Source of the DNA: Nocardioides seonyuensis
GTDB lineage: Bacteria > Actinomycetota > Actinomycetes > Propionibacteriales > Nocardioidaceae
Direction of reading: 5' to 3'
Assembly: GCF_004683965.1 (NCBI RefSeq)
Contig: NZ_CP038436.1
Coordinates: 2,728,001 to 2,792,000, forward strand
DNA length: 64,000 bases
In this document: in pieces, positions 63,428 through 64,000 of the stretch
Numbering within the stretch: position 1 is the first letter of the stretch
Layout: the number at the start of each line of letters is the position of its first letter
Notes under the pieces: generated by a model
Databases searched by the model: none
What the model was told of the DNA's origin: nothing
The model's input: only the letters and a program-made list of their open reading frames with translations
Made by a program: the position numbers and the translations under genes

Positions 63428-63574
63428 CTGGCGGCGTACGACATCAGCCCCGCCCACCCTGGCGGCGTACGACATCAGCAGCGGGCGGGTCGGCGTCGTC
63501 TGCCGCCACCCTCGGGCGGGTCGGCGTCGTCTGCCGCCACCCTCGGGCCGGTCGTGTCGTCTGCCGCCACCCCC
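63428..63574. repeat. 31-bp repeat cluster: two direct and three inverted units
   Basis: Two units on the + strand (TGGCGGCGTACGAC core, at 63428 and 63459) are followed by three units in opposite orientation (GTCGTCTGCCGCCA core; 63483-63513, 63514-63544 and about 63545-63574). All have a 31-bp period. B1 and B2 are identical; B3 has a 1-bp deletion and changes. The two groups are related as reverse complements (TGGCGGC-nn-ACGAC-n6-CCGCCC), so the transcript could fold into a large cruciform. The cluster lies between convergent genes. Confidence 0.85.
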
Positions 63575-63586
63575 GCGGGGACTCGG

Positions 63587-64000
63587 TCAGCGCTGGCCGA
63601 GCGCAGCGGTCAGCGCGATCTCCACCATGTCGCCGAAGGTCTGCTCCCGCTCCTGGGACGTCGTCTCTTCCCCGGTGACGATGTGGTCGGAGACGGTGCA
63701 GATCGCCAGCGCTCGGCGCCCGTGCCTGGCCGCGAGGGTGTAGAGCGCGCTCGCCTCCATCTCGATGGCGAGGACGCCGTACTTCACCATCTCGCCGGCC
63801 AGCTCGGGCCGCGCCGGGTAGAACGAGTCGCTCGAGAACAGCAGCCCCACGTGGAACCCGGGTCCCTCGGAGCGCGACTCCGCCGCCTCCACCGCGGCGC
63901 GCAGGAGCCCGAAGTCTGCGACCGGTGCGTAGTCGAGGCCGTGGAAAGCGATGCGGTTCATGGAGGAGTCGGTGCATGCGCCGGAGGCGATGACCAGGTC
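63587..64000 (-). CDS. deoD: purine-nucleoside phosphorylase, DeoD type (5' truncated)
   Basis: The frame stays open to the last base of the window, so the N terminus is missing; the visible part is about 137 residues. It matches DeoD: VIASGACTDSSMNR, LDYAPVADFGLL, the glycine/serine loop LFSSDSFYPARP, IEMEASALYTLAA (with the nucleoside-binding MEAS) and TVSDHIVTGEETT (catalytic aspartate). It phosphorolyses purine (deoxy)nucleosides in salvage. An internal ATG at 63961 is not the start. It converges on adnB across the repeat cluster. Confidence 0.92.
   Translation of the reverse strand, partial: DLVIASGACTDSSMNRIAFHGLDYAPVADFGLLRAAVEAAESRSEGPGFHVGLLFSSDSFYPARPELAGEMVKYGVLAIEMEASALYTLAARHGRRALAICTVSDHIVTGEETTSQEREQTFGDMVEIALTAALGQR

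Noticed and set aside
63428..63574. 31-bp repeats as a possible CRISPR array
   Set aside because: The repeats abut with no spacers, and two of the five units are inverted; no cas genes are nearby.
63444..63977. Minus-strand frame running from deoD into the repeats
   Set aside because: It is in a different frame from the certain DeoD sequence, and its tail simply translates the 31-bp repeats.

Overview
This window is a chromosomal segment of a high-GC actinobacterium, most probably a member of the Nocardioidaceae (Nocardioides-like). The grounds are the strong G/C bias at third codon positions, the frequent GTG starts, an MtrA-MtrB-LpqB operon, two DUF222/HNH (13E12-type) genes, an F420-dependent LLM oxidoreductase, an AdnA-AdnB helicase-nuclease pair, and small actinobacterial families (DUF3107, DUF5302, DUF6459, a DUF6752-like protein). 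No rRNA, tRNA, CRISPR array or replication origin was seen.

Layout. Bases 1-2428 hold a truncated DUF222/HNH gene, a methyltransferase and a phosphotransferase. Bases 2454-18508 are a conserved core that parallels the mycobacterial manB-TobH-sahH-mtrA-mtrB-lpqB-comF-hpf-secA order: phosphomannomutase, a Trm112-like mini-protein, an SIS-domain protein, a DUF808 membrane protein, adenosylhomocysteinase, the MtrAB/LpqB envelope-stress operon, ComF, a long structured leader before hpf, an orphan NarL-type regulator, a YcaQ glycosylase and SecA. Bases 18509-23660 hold envelope and housekeeping genes (DUF6459, LysM protein, TatB, Mrp, DUF1003, MgtE-N/CBS).

Bases 23839-36365 are a surface and secretion region. 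It has two secreted endonuclease/exonuclease/phosphatase proteins (one fused to a degenerate alkaline-phosphatase-like domain), a LicD-methyltransferase fusion, a small coiled-coil protein, three sulfotransferases and a secreted phospholipase-D-like protein, interleaved with an acyl-CoA dehydrogenase and a MaoC hydratase resembling mesaconyl-CoA hydratase. An IS110-family element (about 36.4-37.9 kb) ends it. It carries a predicted structured RNA directly upstream of the transposase.

Bases 37886-40923 are a patchy accessory stretch: a small acidic ORF, a full-length DUF222/HNH gene whose promoter is overlapped by a perfect SOS (LexA) box, a hypothetical gene, an Imm35/YrhB-like gene and a GNAT acetyltransferase. 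Bases 40967-46556 carry metabolic and miscellaneous genes. Bases 46623-64000 again follow mycobacterial order (ParA-like, RhlE, ferritin-like, DUF3107, TetR, MoeZ, alkyltransferase-like protein, AdnA, AdnB), with two secreted proteases and an acyltransferase inserted. The window closes with a 31-bp inverted-repeat cluster and the 3' part of a DeoD-type purine nucleoside phosphorylase.

A window-wide regulatory theme is apparent leaderless expression. At least fourteen genes have a TAnnnT hexamer exactly 6-8 nt before the start codon and no ribosome binding site.
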